This document shows, one piece after another, positions 28,464 to 37,098 of a stretch of 64,000 nt of DNA. Each line of letters opens with the position of its first letter. Within the stretch, counting starts at the first letter, position 1. Origin of the DNA: Pythium myriotylum (Eukaryota; Oomycota; Peronosporomycetes; Pythiales; Pythiaceae); assembly GCA_023091665.1 (NCBI GenBank), contig JALJCQ010000022.1:1116001-1180000 (forward strand), written 5' to 3'. Under the pieces are notes generated by a model, which worked only from the letters and a program-made list of their open reading frames with translations, was not told the origin of the DNA and did not search any database. The translations under genes were made by a program, and so were the position numbers.

Positions 28464-30503
28464 CTACAGGAGTGGGCGGATCTTCGATCGCAGGTGGTAA
28501 ACGACCTGCATCGCAGGCGGGCGATTTGCCGGGTTCTGGTCAAGACATTGCTTCGCCAGCTCCAAGATCGGAGGTGGGCACTCCGGAGAGAACGCCGGCT
28601 GGACTTCGCCACGAGTGATCAGTGGCATCAACGCCATCCCCTTGGAGCGTACACCCTCGACTTCCGGGTTGAGGCTGTATGGTGGCAAGCATGTGTCTAG
28701 CTCAGCGAGCACGACACCGAACGAGTACATGTCGGCCTTCTCATCGTAACGCTCACCGCGAAGCACCTCCGGAGCAGTCCAAAGGAGGGTTCCGATACCG
28801 CTCGTCATTGTTTCCTCTAGGGATCGCTCGCGACTGAGCCCGAAGTCACTGATCTTGGCAGTGAGCTGCTCATCCAGCAGCACATTGCGAGATTTGAGAT
28901 CGCGGTGGATCACCAGCGGCATGAGCGAGTGTAGGTACACGAGTGCGTTCGCGACATCAACCGCGATGGAGACCTTCTGATCACCCCAGGTCATTTGCTT
29001 GCCTTCGTTCGACTCGAGCAGTCTCGAGAGATCGCCGAGCGCCATGAACTCGGACACCATGCTCAGGTCGGACAGCACGCGCCACGAGAGTCCAATGAAG
29101 CGGACAATGTTTGGGTGCTCGAGCGCTGCAGCGAGAGTGATTTCCTTGGCAAAGTCCTCGAGGTCCTTGAGGTCACCAGTTTCGGTATTCTCATTCTGGC
29201 GAACCCGCTTGATCGCCACAACCTGGGCTTCATAGCGACCACGCCAGACTTCTCCGTTCGCACCTTTGTCCATCGGTTCGTCAAAATGGAGCCGCGCGTA
29301 CGCAATACGCTTCATCATCAGCGCTTGGTCCTCGCAGAATGCCGTCAACACGGCCGACTTTTTCCGGATGCTGTCGTTCGCGAGTTCGATCTCCCGTCCG
29401 ATATTGCCCGACATTCCCGTCGCGACAGTCGTGGCTTCACTCGGCCTCTCACTGGGTCTCCCACCGTGCTTCGCTGGGAACGATCCGCCGCCCAACTCTC
29501 TTGGCGCCGAGTCTCCTTCGTGGTACGGCGGCGTCACGGGCATCTCGGTGTACTCCTTGGCATTCTCGGCGCTCTTTCTCTTCCTCAACATCACAAAGAG
29601 CGCAACGCAAACCACGACTGCAACAGCCAATAAGATACCCAGCACGATCGCGATCGTCTTGGACGACGATGACGAACTATTTCCACTCCCGGCATTCGCC
29701 GAGCTGGGCGAGCTTGTCTTGGTGGCGGTCGAGCCTGTTGAGCCGCTTGTCTGCTCCTTGATCCAGAGCTGCACTCCGAGCTGCGGCTCGGGCTCGCACC
29801 ACCCTGAATTTTTATTCGAGGTGTCGATCCCTCGGCAGGGCACGACGAACGAGGCCTTGGCGGGGCAGCGGTCGTACTGGAGCTGCAGCGAGCTCTTCTC
29901 AAGGATCGCGAACATGTCGACGGTCGACGAAGCGTTCTTTCCAGTGCCTCGCTTATGCACGACGACCGGATCGAACGAGTTGTCGATCTGGCCATCCTGG
30001 GACCACGGCGTGTACGTGTAGGTCTCCACCGCGGCCGTCAACGACCCACCGAACGCGCAGAGCGACTCCTGCTCGAGCGTCGCGAGCGGACAGTCCTCGC
30101 TGAGAAAGTTGACGGCGGCGGCGTTGCAGACCTGCGTTTTGCACGAGTTGTCGACGGCGATGAGCTTGGGCAGGAAGATGTCGTTCATGGTGCGACCACA
30201 CGGGACGTAGACCTGGAAATACGTGGCCGTTTTGCCGGCCGAGGATGCCGAACTCTCCGACGAGGAATCCGACGAGCCCACGCGGACGAGTCCGGCATCC
30301 CAAAGTACGGCGCGCTGGAGCGCGGCCGGAAGCGAGGACAGCTTGATGCCGTTCAGACGCTTAGAGAGCGTATCCGGTATAAGATTGCCGGCGAGCGCGT
30401 AGGGCGCTGAGATGTCGCTCAGGAGACGGAGCTGGCTCGGGATGTCGGTCAACGCGAGCGCCGGGACGGCGAGCGCCGCGAGGGCGAGTAGCGAGGGCCT
30501 CAT
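28464..30503 (-). CDS. TKL receptor-like kinase, type A ectodomain, 679 residues
   Basis: The ATG at 30501-30503 starts a signal peptide (MRPSLLALAALAVPALA). The longer frame to 30584 begins with GTG and adds no secretion signal. The ectodomain resembles that of 18926-20890: LQRAVLWDAGL, VPCGRTMNDIFL, WSQDGQID, CPAKASFVVPCR and GWCEPEP line up in order. A Ser-rich linker leads to the transmembrane helix (about 284-307, IAIVLGILLAVAVVVCVALFVML). The kinase has the loop DKGANGEVW, VAIKRVRQ, HRDLKSRN, DFG, and GTLLWTAPEV. The short gap (52 bases) to the convergent 26318-28411 gene leaves little room for separate 3' regions. Confidence 0.88.
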   Translation of the reverse strand: MRPSLLALAALAVPALALTDIPSQLRLLSDISAPYALAGNLIPDTLSKRLNGIKLSSLPAALQRAVLWDAGLVRVGSSDSSSESSASSAGKTATYFQVYVPCGRTMNDIFLPKLIAVDNSCKTQVCNAAAVNFLSEDCPLATLEQESLCAFGGSLTAAVETYTYTPWSQDGQIDNSFDPVVVHKRGTGKNASSTVDMFAILEKSSLQLQYDRCPAKASFVVPCRGIDTSNKNSGWCEPEPQLGVQLWIKEQTSGSTGSTATKTSSPSSANAGSGNSSSSSSKTIAIVLGILLAVAVVVCVALFVMLRKRKSAENAKEYTEMPVTPPYHEGDSAPRELGGGSFPAKHGGRPSERPSEATTVATGMSGNIGREIELANDSIRKKSAVLTAFCEDQALMMKRIAYARLHFDEPMDKGANGEVWRGRYEAQVVAIKRVRQNENTETGDLKDLEDFAKEITLAAALEHPNIVRFIGLSWRVLSDLSMVSEFMALGDLSRLLESNEGKQMTWGDQKVSIAVDVANALVYLHSLMPLVIHRDLKSRNVLLDEQLTAKISDFGLSRERSLEETMTSGIGTLLWTAPEVLRGERYDEKADMYSFGVVLAELDTCLPPYSLNPEVEGVRSKGMALMPLITRGEVQPAFSPECPPPILELAKQCLDQNPANRPPAMQVVYHLRSKIRPLL

Positions 30504-31101
30504 GGAGAAGGAGGAGGAGGAAATGGCGAGTGGATGAGGAAGCGAGGTGGCCGTGCGATGCCATGGCCGACAGGACCTGTCCACCGTGGCGTGGGTAAAG
30601 CCAGGCCACGGGTTACTGCTGAACTTGTCGTCGTATCAGGGAGAGTTTCAGTTTGAAATCTATCGGGTATAAGAGGTTTGAAAACATAGTTATGGACTTA
30701 AATCTCGGATTTTTGGACCCAAATTAAATAAATCCATAGAGGTTTTGCGTGAGTTGAAGCCTGGGAATTTCGAGGAACCCTCCCTCGGCTGGGGGTGTCG
30801 CAACTAGACGGTTGGCGAGCGGCAGAAACGGCGAAGACGACGCCGTCATCCGGTCCAAGTGGAATGCTCGCGGCCGGCTGACTCCTCCCCCTCAAACGGA
30901 AGGTCGATCCGTCCACACTTCTTCGCGAGAACAACGCACCTCGTCCGGAGACCGCGACGTCCAGAGGAATCATCTCGTCCGGAGACTCACGCGTCCAGAG
31001 GAATTATCTCGTCCAGAGACTTACGCGTCCAGAAAAGTAACTCGTCCAGAGACTTACGCGTCCGTCCAGCGGAACGCGTCCGAAGTATTACTACTACCAT
31101 C
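30504..31101. other. Divergent promoter region between two kinase genes
   Basis: Upstream sequence shared by 28464-30503 (minus) and 31102-33078 (plus). It contains the tandem repeat at 30940-31072. No separate gene. Confidence 0.45.
30940..31072. repeat. Four-copy 33-34-bp tandem repeat in the leader of a kinase gene
   Basis: Units begin CTCGTCC(A/G)GAGAC and continue with (A/T/C)-ACGCGTCCAGA; starts at 30940, 30974, 31008 and 31041. The last unit is partly altered and ends 30 bases before the ATG at 31102. The period is not a multiple of three throughout, so the repeat is not coding. Confidence 0.8.
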
Positions 31102-33078
31102 ATGCGCCACCTCGCCGAGAACGCGTCGGCGCTGCTCGACGCGAGCTTCCGCTTCGACGGCACGACCTCGGACCTCGCGCAGCAGTACTACCGCCGCTTC
31201 CTCGCCAACGCCACGATCTCCCGGCTCACGCTGCCCAACGCCACGCTCCCGAGTGCCATCCAGAGCCGACTCACGGCCGTCGGGGCCTCCTTCGCCGACC
31301 TCCCGGGACTGCTGCAGCGCGCGCTCATCTGGGACTCGGGCTTCGTGCTCGGCCCGCGCAACGAGCTCGTGGGCATCCAGACGCTCAACGGCGTCTCCAT
31401 GGCGGAGATCGCCGTGTCCTTCGCCGACTACCAAGGGTCCGGGTGCACTTTCCAGAACTGCACACAGCCCGACGGCGCGAAATGGTACAAGTCGCTCGAG
31501 TGCAACGGCGCGCAGATATCGGGCGTCGCGCGCTGTCTCGCCGACGAGTTCGACAACGGCGCCGAGGTGCACAAGTCGATGTGGTCAACGGGCGGCGTGG
31601 ATACTGCGATCCCGGAGATCCGCATCCTGAAGCATGTCTGGACAGAAGGCACGAACGAGTACTCGGTGCCAGCCATCCACACGGCATCGGGCGACACCGA
31701 GCAAGCCTACCTCAATTGCGGAAGGGAAGACCAGGACTCGGATGCGCCGGGCGTCGGATCCATCGTGATTGCCTGCAACTCGAAGGCCATGATCAGCACG
31801 CCCATGTTGAACGAGATGAAGGCGCCGGCGCAAGGCAAGATCGTCTCGGCCTGGCTCCAGCAGTACGGAACCAAGGCAGGATCGCAGAACGGTGGCCAGA
31901 ACTCCAACAACAATGCGAGCTCGTCGTCTTCGTCGAGTGGTTTCAACAAAATCCTGCTGGTTCCGATCATTATCGGTGTGCTGTTGGTCATTGGCGTGCT
32001 GATCTGGTTCTTGCGTCGCAAGAAGAGTAGCGATGGAGGCAAGTCGCTCGCCCTCACGCCAGGTATGGACCCTGCTGCGCTGCTTTCTCCTACTCACGAC
32101 CATTCCTCAAAGAAACCAGGCGCCGACTCAGTCGACGCCACGCAGGCTGGTACGTTGACGGCAGGAAGCGTCTACAGCGACGAATATGATAGTGGCGCAT
32201 CCAACTCGGTCATGAAAATCCTCCTGGGAGATCCGAACCTCGTGAGTAGCCATCTCCCGTACGACCAGATCCAGTTCGATCGTCTCCTGTCAAAAGGCGC
32301 CTTCGGTGAAGTCTGGGTGTGTAAGTTCGAGGATAAAGTTCTCGCTGTCAAGCGGATCCTTCCAAACAAGCGCCAGTCGTTCCAAGAGGTCGAGGACTTC
32401 ACGCGCGAGATCCAGCTCACGGCGTCGCTAGACCATCCCAACATCGTCCGCTTCGTCGGCGTCGCGTGGAACAGTCTTGAGAACCTCGTCATGGCCGTCG
32501 AGTACTTACCAGCCGGTGATCTTCGAAACTACCTGCGCAAAAACGGCGACCTGCTCTCTTGGCCACGCGAGAAGATCACCATGGCTCGTGGCCTCGCCAG
32601 TGCGATCGAGTACATGCACGCTCGCACGCCCGTGTTGATCCACCGCGACCTCAAGTCCAAGAACGTGTTGCTGAGCGAGCAGCTAGAGGCCAAGCTCATT
32701 GACTTCGGCGTGAGCCGGGGCAAGAAAGACATGACGATGACGGCTGGCGTAGGCACGCCGTTCTGGACCGCGCCCGAGGTGCTCGAGGGCAAACGTTACA
32801 CGGAGAAGTCGGACATCTACTCGTTTGGTGTGCTGGTCACAGAGCTCGACACGTGTGACTTGCCGTTCGCCGACGCCGTGGGTGATGACGGCCAAAAGCT
32901 CAAGCACTTTCAGATCCTCAACATGGTCATGGCCGGAACACTTCGGCCGAAGTGTTCAGAGAACTGTCCCGAGCGCATTCAAAAAGTCGTGACAGCGTGT
33001 CTTCAGCACGACCCGGCGCTGCGGCCTTCTGCCCCGGAGCTACTGCTGATGCTGGATGGCGAATCCGGCCGAGGTTAA
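31102..33078 (+). CDS. TKL receptor-like kinase, type B ectodomain, 658 residues
   Basis: The ATG at 31102 is chosen. The frame extends to 30859 only from a GTG and across tandem repeats. The protein starts MRHLAENASALLDASFRFDG with no classical signal peptide, like its relative 26318-28411. The shared ectodomain core is FDGTTSDLAQQYYR, LPSAIQSRLTAVG and LLQRALIWDSGFVLG, plus conserved Cys (TFQNC, LECNG, RCLADEF). A Ser-rich linker leads to the transmembrane helix (284-304, ILLVPIIIGVLLVIGVLIWFL) and RRKKSS. The kinase has SKGAFGEVW, LAVKRIL, HRDLKSKN, DFG and GTPFWTAPEV, all catalytic residues present. It lacks the C-lobe insert of 26318-28411. Confidence 0.86.
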   Translation: MRHLAENASALLDASFRFDGTTSDLAQQYYRRFLANATISRLTLPNATLPSAIQSRLTAVGASFADLPGLLQRALIWDSGFVLGPRNELVGIQTLNGVSMAEIAVSFADYQGSGCTFQNCTQPDGAKWYKSLECNGAQISGVARCLADEFDNGAEVHKSMWSTGGVDTAIPEIRILKHVWTEGTNEYSVPAIHTASGDTEQAYLNCGREDQDSDAPGVGSIVIACNSKAMISTPMLNEMKAPAQGKIVSAWLQQYGTKAGSQNGGQNSNNNASSSSSSSGFNKILLVPIIIGVLLVIGVLIWFLRRKKSSDGGKSLALTPGMDPAALLSPTHDHSSKKPGADSVDATQAGTLTAGSVYSDEYDSGASNSVMKILLGDPNLVSSHLPYDQIQFDRLLSKGAFGEVWVCKFEDKVLAVKRILPNKRQSFQEVEDFTREIQLTASLDHPNIVRFVGVAWNSLENLVMAVEYLPAGDLRNYLRKNGDLLSWPREKITMARGLASAIEYMHARTPVLIHRDLKSKNVLLSEQLEAKLIDFGVSRGKKDMTMTAGVGTPFWTAPEVLEGKRYTEKSDIYSFGVLVTELDTCDLPFADAVGDDGQKLKHFQILNMVMAGTLRPKCSENCPERIQKVVTACLQHDPALRPSAPELLLMLDGESGRG

Positions 33079-34092
33079 AGCACTGCTTTCACAGAAGCAT
33101 TCTTGGTGGGAAAAAGGTGATAGCGTGATATCCAGAGTGCTCATACTGCCGATAGTACTGTTGAGTGCGTGAAGCATGACTGCCCGAACCCAAAGGTTTC
33201 TCTCCCAATAATTGTTTTTCGTAGAACGATTTTGAAGAAAAAGTTACAATCAGTTTGACTCACCGACGTACTCGCATAAGTTAAATAGGTAACGTATTTG
33301 ACCAGTCTTGCGGTCCCCCCCCCAATCACAGGCCAAGAAAAGTAACTACAACGATCTCATCTAATTTCATTTATGCGCAGCAAAATGATCCATTTTCCTT
33401 TTCCGTTCTACGCGGTGGTTGGTGACGTTGTAGCGAGTTCCAACGCGCGAGGCGGTGTGTACGGCAGTCGTTACCCGAAGATGGCGTAGTGGAGGGAAGG
33501 GGCTATACTGTAAGTTGGCAAACACGTGAATTTCATTCCAATTCTATAGAGGCATACTACAATCTGACTTGACATTCCATCTACGCGAGACCACAGCCGC
33601 CACTTTGTTCCACATACAAACACTCCAGTGGTCAAACGCCGCACTCTACGGCGGACTCACCAGATAGATCCGCACACCCAGATCTACCCACGGAGCGAGT
33701 GCGGCACACCCTTGCTCGGGCATGGCGTCTTCGTGTTGGAGTAAACGACTTGAGTCAGTACCCAACAGGCACTCAGGGTGTACCACAAATCTGACACATA
33801 CAATACCTCTTGGAGATTATACCCGAGGGTCTGAGACCTCGAGAACTGATAAGAGGTGACACGTGTGGCGTCCACAACCCCACACATTCTTTCTGTATCA
33901 CATAGAAACATCAAGTGTCTGTCAGTGGACACCTGATGTTTCCTTCACATGCGCATACAGTTTTCTCGTTGTCACAGCAGTAGGAGGCAACCCACAGCCT
34001 CCCCTCTAATCGAATATCACTAAGCTATTTGCTCTCATCTAGCGTCTCCTTCCTTCATCCGTCCGACCAACAAGTGCTATCCTCAACAGGTT
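33079..34092. other. Intergenic region and probable left end of the copia element
   Basis: No gene. A 5' LTR of the copia element should end here: ...CCTCAACA at about 34089 is followed by GGTTATGAGCCC, a plausible primer-binding site. No second LTR survives on the right to confirm the limits. A small inverted repeat (CATCAAGTGTC ... GACACCTGATG) lies at 33909-33938. Confidence 0.4.
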
Positions 34093-35379
34093 ATGAGCCC
34101 AAGCTCCACCTCGTCTGACTTCCCCCGCCTCACAGGCGCCGACAACTATGACGTCTGGAAGACTCGTGTCCGCGCCCACCTCGACGGCAAGAACCTTCTA
34201 CGTTTTGTCGACAACCCGGACTACGAGGGACTGTCCGCGCTCGATGCAGGCGACACGGATGAAGAGATGGAGTCAACCTCGTCAGGATCGTCTGACGATC
34301 TCGAATCCAAGTCCGAATCCGAAGCCGACTCAGCCAACGAGGAGTCGCAATCCGGCCTTTCGGCTGGCGATGTCGAGCCGGCAGTAGCTGCAGCTGACGT
34401 CCGGAACCTCTCGATTAGCGACGCTCTAGCCAATGACGGCGAGTCGAAGTCTGAAGAACCAACTCTTCCACCTGCGGCCCAAGTGCAAACCTTTACTGCT
34501 GCAGCCGAAGCCAAGAAAGCGCGCAAGGAAGCTAAACGTGCGCGCCAGAAGGCCAAGGCGCGGGTGACGGCAGCCAAAGCCGCGGCTCGTGCGAAGGCTA
34601 AAGCAGCCAAGGCCAAGGCCAAGGCTAGAGCGAAAGCAAAGCTCTCCGCCTCGCAGCCGCCTCAATGCCCAAGTCAAGTCTTTCCTGATGAAGACACTCG
34701 ATGACAAGCACATCCGTGTCGTGAAGGGGCTCGACAAGGCGTACGATATCTACCAGGCCATCTGCGATCGTTACAATAGGACCAAGGCTTATGGGGGATC
34801 ATGAACTTCCTCTTCAACGCTCGATACAAGGAAGGCGATGACATTACAGAGTTCATCCTCAAGTATGAAGACGCCATGGCCGGACTCAATACGGTACTCA
34901 ACATCAACCTCGATGACAACGTCGCCTCTGTCTTCCTTTTCAACGCGATGCCTGCCTCGTGGGAAGGAGAGATGCGAATCTGGCGTGGTAACCGTGAAAT
35001 CATCCCCTACCAAGAGCTGAAGAACAAGCTTGAGTCCTATGTGACCACCAAACTTGCGCACGAACGATTCGCGCTTGCTAAGGGAACTCCCAAGAACACT
35101 GAGACCCAGAATGAACGAGCTCTGGTATCGACTACCCCTGTGGAAACCCCACAGGCTCTCGCCAGCGTCACGAACAACGACGCTCCAGCCTGTAACTACT
35201 GCGGGCGCATGTACCACGCAATGGCAGTCTGCCGCGTGCTGATCAAGGACATCCAGAACGGTACAGTCAAGCCAAACACGGTGATCCCGACCGACTTCAA
35301 GATGCCCAACACAGGCAACCAGCGTGCAGCGACCAACGACCATGGAAACCGCCAGCACCCGTACTCGCGTGCTCCGGGT
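34093..35379 (+). pseudogene. Copia gag with zinc knuckle, frameshifted
   Basis: The ATG at 34093 starts a copia-type gag (FPRLTGADNYDVWKTRVRAHL). After an acidic stretch and a long Lys/Ala repeat region, the frame breaks near 34675; the homologous reading continues one frame over (VKSFLMKTLDDKHIRVVKG, ...YNRTKAYG). It breaks again at about 34797 before NFLFNARYKEGDDITEFI. The zinc knuckle CNYCGRMYHAMAVC (CX2CX4HX4C) is intact. The frame ends at the TGA 35380-35382, after which the same frame resumes with a basic Asn/Arg-rich linker. Gag would package element RNA; this copy cannot make a full-length protein. Confidence 0.75.
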
Positions 35380-35439
35380 TGAGGTGGTGGTCGTCGCAAC
35401 AATAACACTCAGCGAGATTATGTTTCAAACAATCGCAAC

Positions 35440-35868
35440 ATGGGTCGCAACAACAATCAAAGCAACGGCGGGTACCAACAGTCTCGACGTGACAGCGTCA
35501 TGATTGCGATTTCGGCTGCAACGGCCACAGCCTACAGCCTTACGGCGAAGCACGACAATCTCATCGACCCGGTGTGGACCATTGACTCCGGCTGCACCCG
35601 TCACGTCACGTACTGCAACTTATGGTTCACGTCAACGACGCCCTACACGGGCTGGATCACGGTTGGTGGGAAGAACCAGATACCTATCCTCGCCATCGGA
35701 ACGGTAGCTCTCCGCGTGACAGACTCGAAAGGTCAACCGAAGACTCTTTCGATGCGCAACGTTCTTTACGCGCCCGAACTCAAGTTTAACTTGCTCTCAG
35801 TTCCGGCCGCTGTCAAAGACGACTGCCGCTTCTCGTTCAATCGATCACAATGCTCGATCAACACGAAC
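35440..35868 (+). pseudogene. Copia aspartic protease segment, cut by the Gypsy insertion
   Basis: DPVWTIDSGCTRHVT contains the active-site D-S-G of a copia protease, followed by TVGGKNQIPILAIGTV and RNVLYAPELKFNLLSV, typical of this domain. The frame ends at the left target duplication of the Gypsy element and resumes in the same frame after 49251. The excised Gypsy would leave the copia frame continuous at this point. Confidence 0.75.
35864..35868. repeat. Target site duplication CGAAC (left)
   Basis: CGAAC directly precedes the left LTR and is repeated directly after the right LTR at 49247-49251. A 5-bp duplication is normal for Gypsy integrases. Confidence 0.85.
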
Positions 35869-36886
35869 TGTGGTAGAGTGGGTCAGCAAAATCACTGCAC
35901 AGTGACTGCTTGTGACAGCTGACCACTCGCCAACAGGCCTTCAGATTCTTGGTGCTAGTGAGCTACCAACAGACGTTACACCCCACGAAAGTCGCTGTGG
36001 GGGTGAACCGTGGGCGCTCTGGTACCGAAGTCGGGGGAGGGGAAGCCAGAGGGTCGTGAAGCCTCTGGGGTCGGCCAGCTGAGCTCCGCGAGGAGACCGT
36101 CTCGCAGAGTTGGGCCGGGGGTCGTACCGGGCCGAGGAACACGCCTGCTCAACACGCAGGGGCTCGGAGTACTTGTGCGCAGCCGATGAGACGGCTGCAG
36201 CTTCCTTGGGGCGTAAGATCTGCTAGTGCCCGGCACTAGAGACCGTAACCTTGCCTTGTCGTGGCGGGGGGACGATCCCACCGGCGCACACGAGTGTCCT
36301 TGTCCTTGATGCAGCCGACGCCGCTGGCGGTCTTGCCCCAGCGCTTCAAGTCGGCCGCTTGAGGGTCGTCGGCTTCCCCTGACAGCAATAGCCAGGTTCC
36401 ACCGGGGTCTTCTTTAACGTCACCTCCTGTTGGTGACGGCGAGCCTTGATGCGACGTTCCTTGCCAAGACGACGCGGCTTGCTTGCGGGCTTGGCGGTGA
36501 AAGTGGAAGTCTATTACCTTGGTCTCATCAGCTGATCTAACTACCCCTACGCTAAGTTCGGCTGCCCTAAGTTCGCTACCGGCTCTACACCCATTACTAC
36601 TGCTGAATACATGCCCTTTTTCTGCCGATTCAGCCAGTATCCTGCCGATCATCCCCCTTGTATTCAGGTGATGACTGCGGCTTTCGGCTACGCAATCGGC
36701 CCCATTTTAGCCAATCGGCTATGGGATGGCACAATCGTCTCAGTATCGGTTCCGCCGGTAATACCGGCGGCTGATACCGAGTATAGTAATAGTATGGGTT
36801 AGTCTGGAGCCTCCTACGGTACTACCCAGAGTCTCTGCCTATCACCTCGGTCTAGTGCCCTAAAATTCTCGACCGCTTTACCACAG
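35869..36886 (-). repeat. 3' LTR of the Gypsy element
   Basis: 1,018 bp, offset from the other LTR by exactly 12,360 bp. Ends are TGTGGTA ... TACCACAG, a short terminal inversion. All small open frames in it recur unchanged in the partner LTR, and they are not genes. Confidence 0.9.
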
Positions 36887-37098
36887 CGCCCGTCTCCCAT
36901 CGGCCTGGTCGCAGACCTTGGGTGATGGGAGAACTCCTGTCGGCCGAGTCACCACACATCAGCCGATCACGCCGTTGGAGCAGCCGCACAGCTTTCGACC
37001 CCTTCACTTCGTCTTCTCCTTCGGTCTCCCCTTGACGGTACGCATCGCTCCTTCTCCGGTCATCATGGAGGTGTTCGCTTGCTCACACCGTTCTGCAG

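Noticed and set aside
36236..36652. 101-, 138- and 63-codon ORFs in the LTRs
   Set aside because: Present in both LTRs only because the LTRs are duplicates; no protein features.
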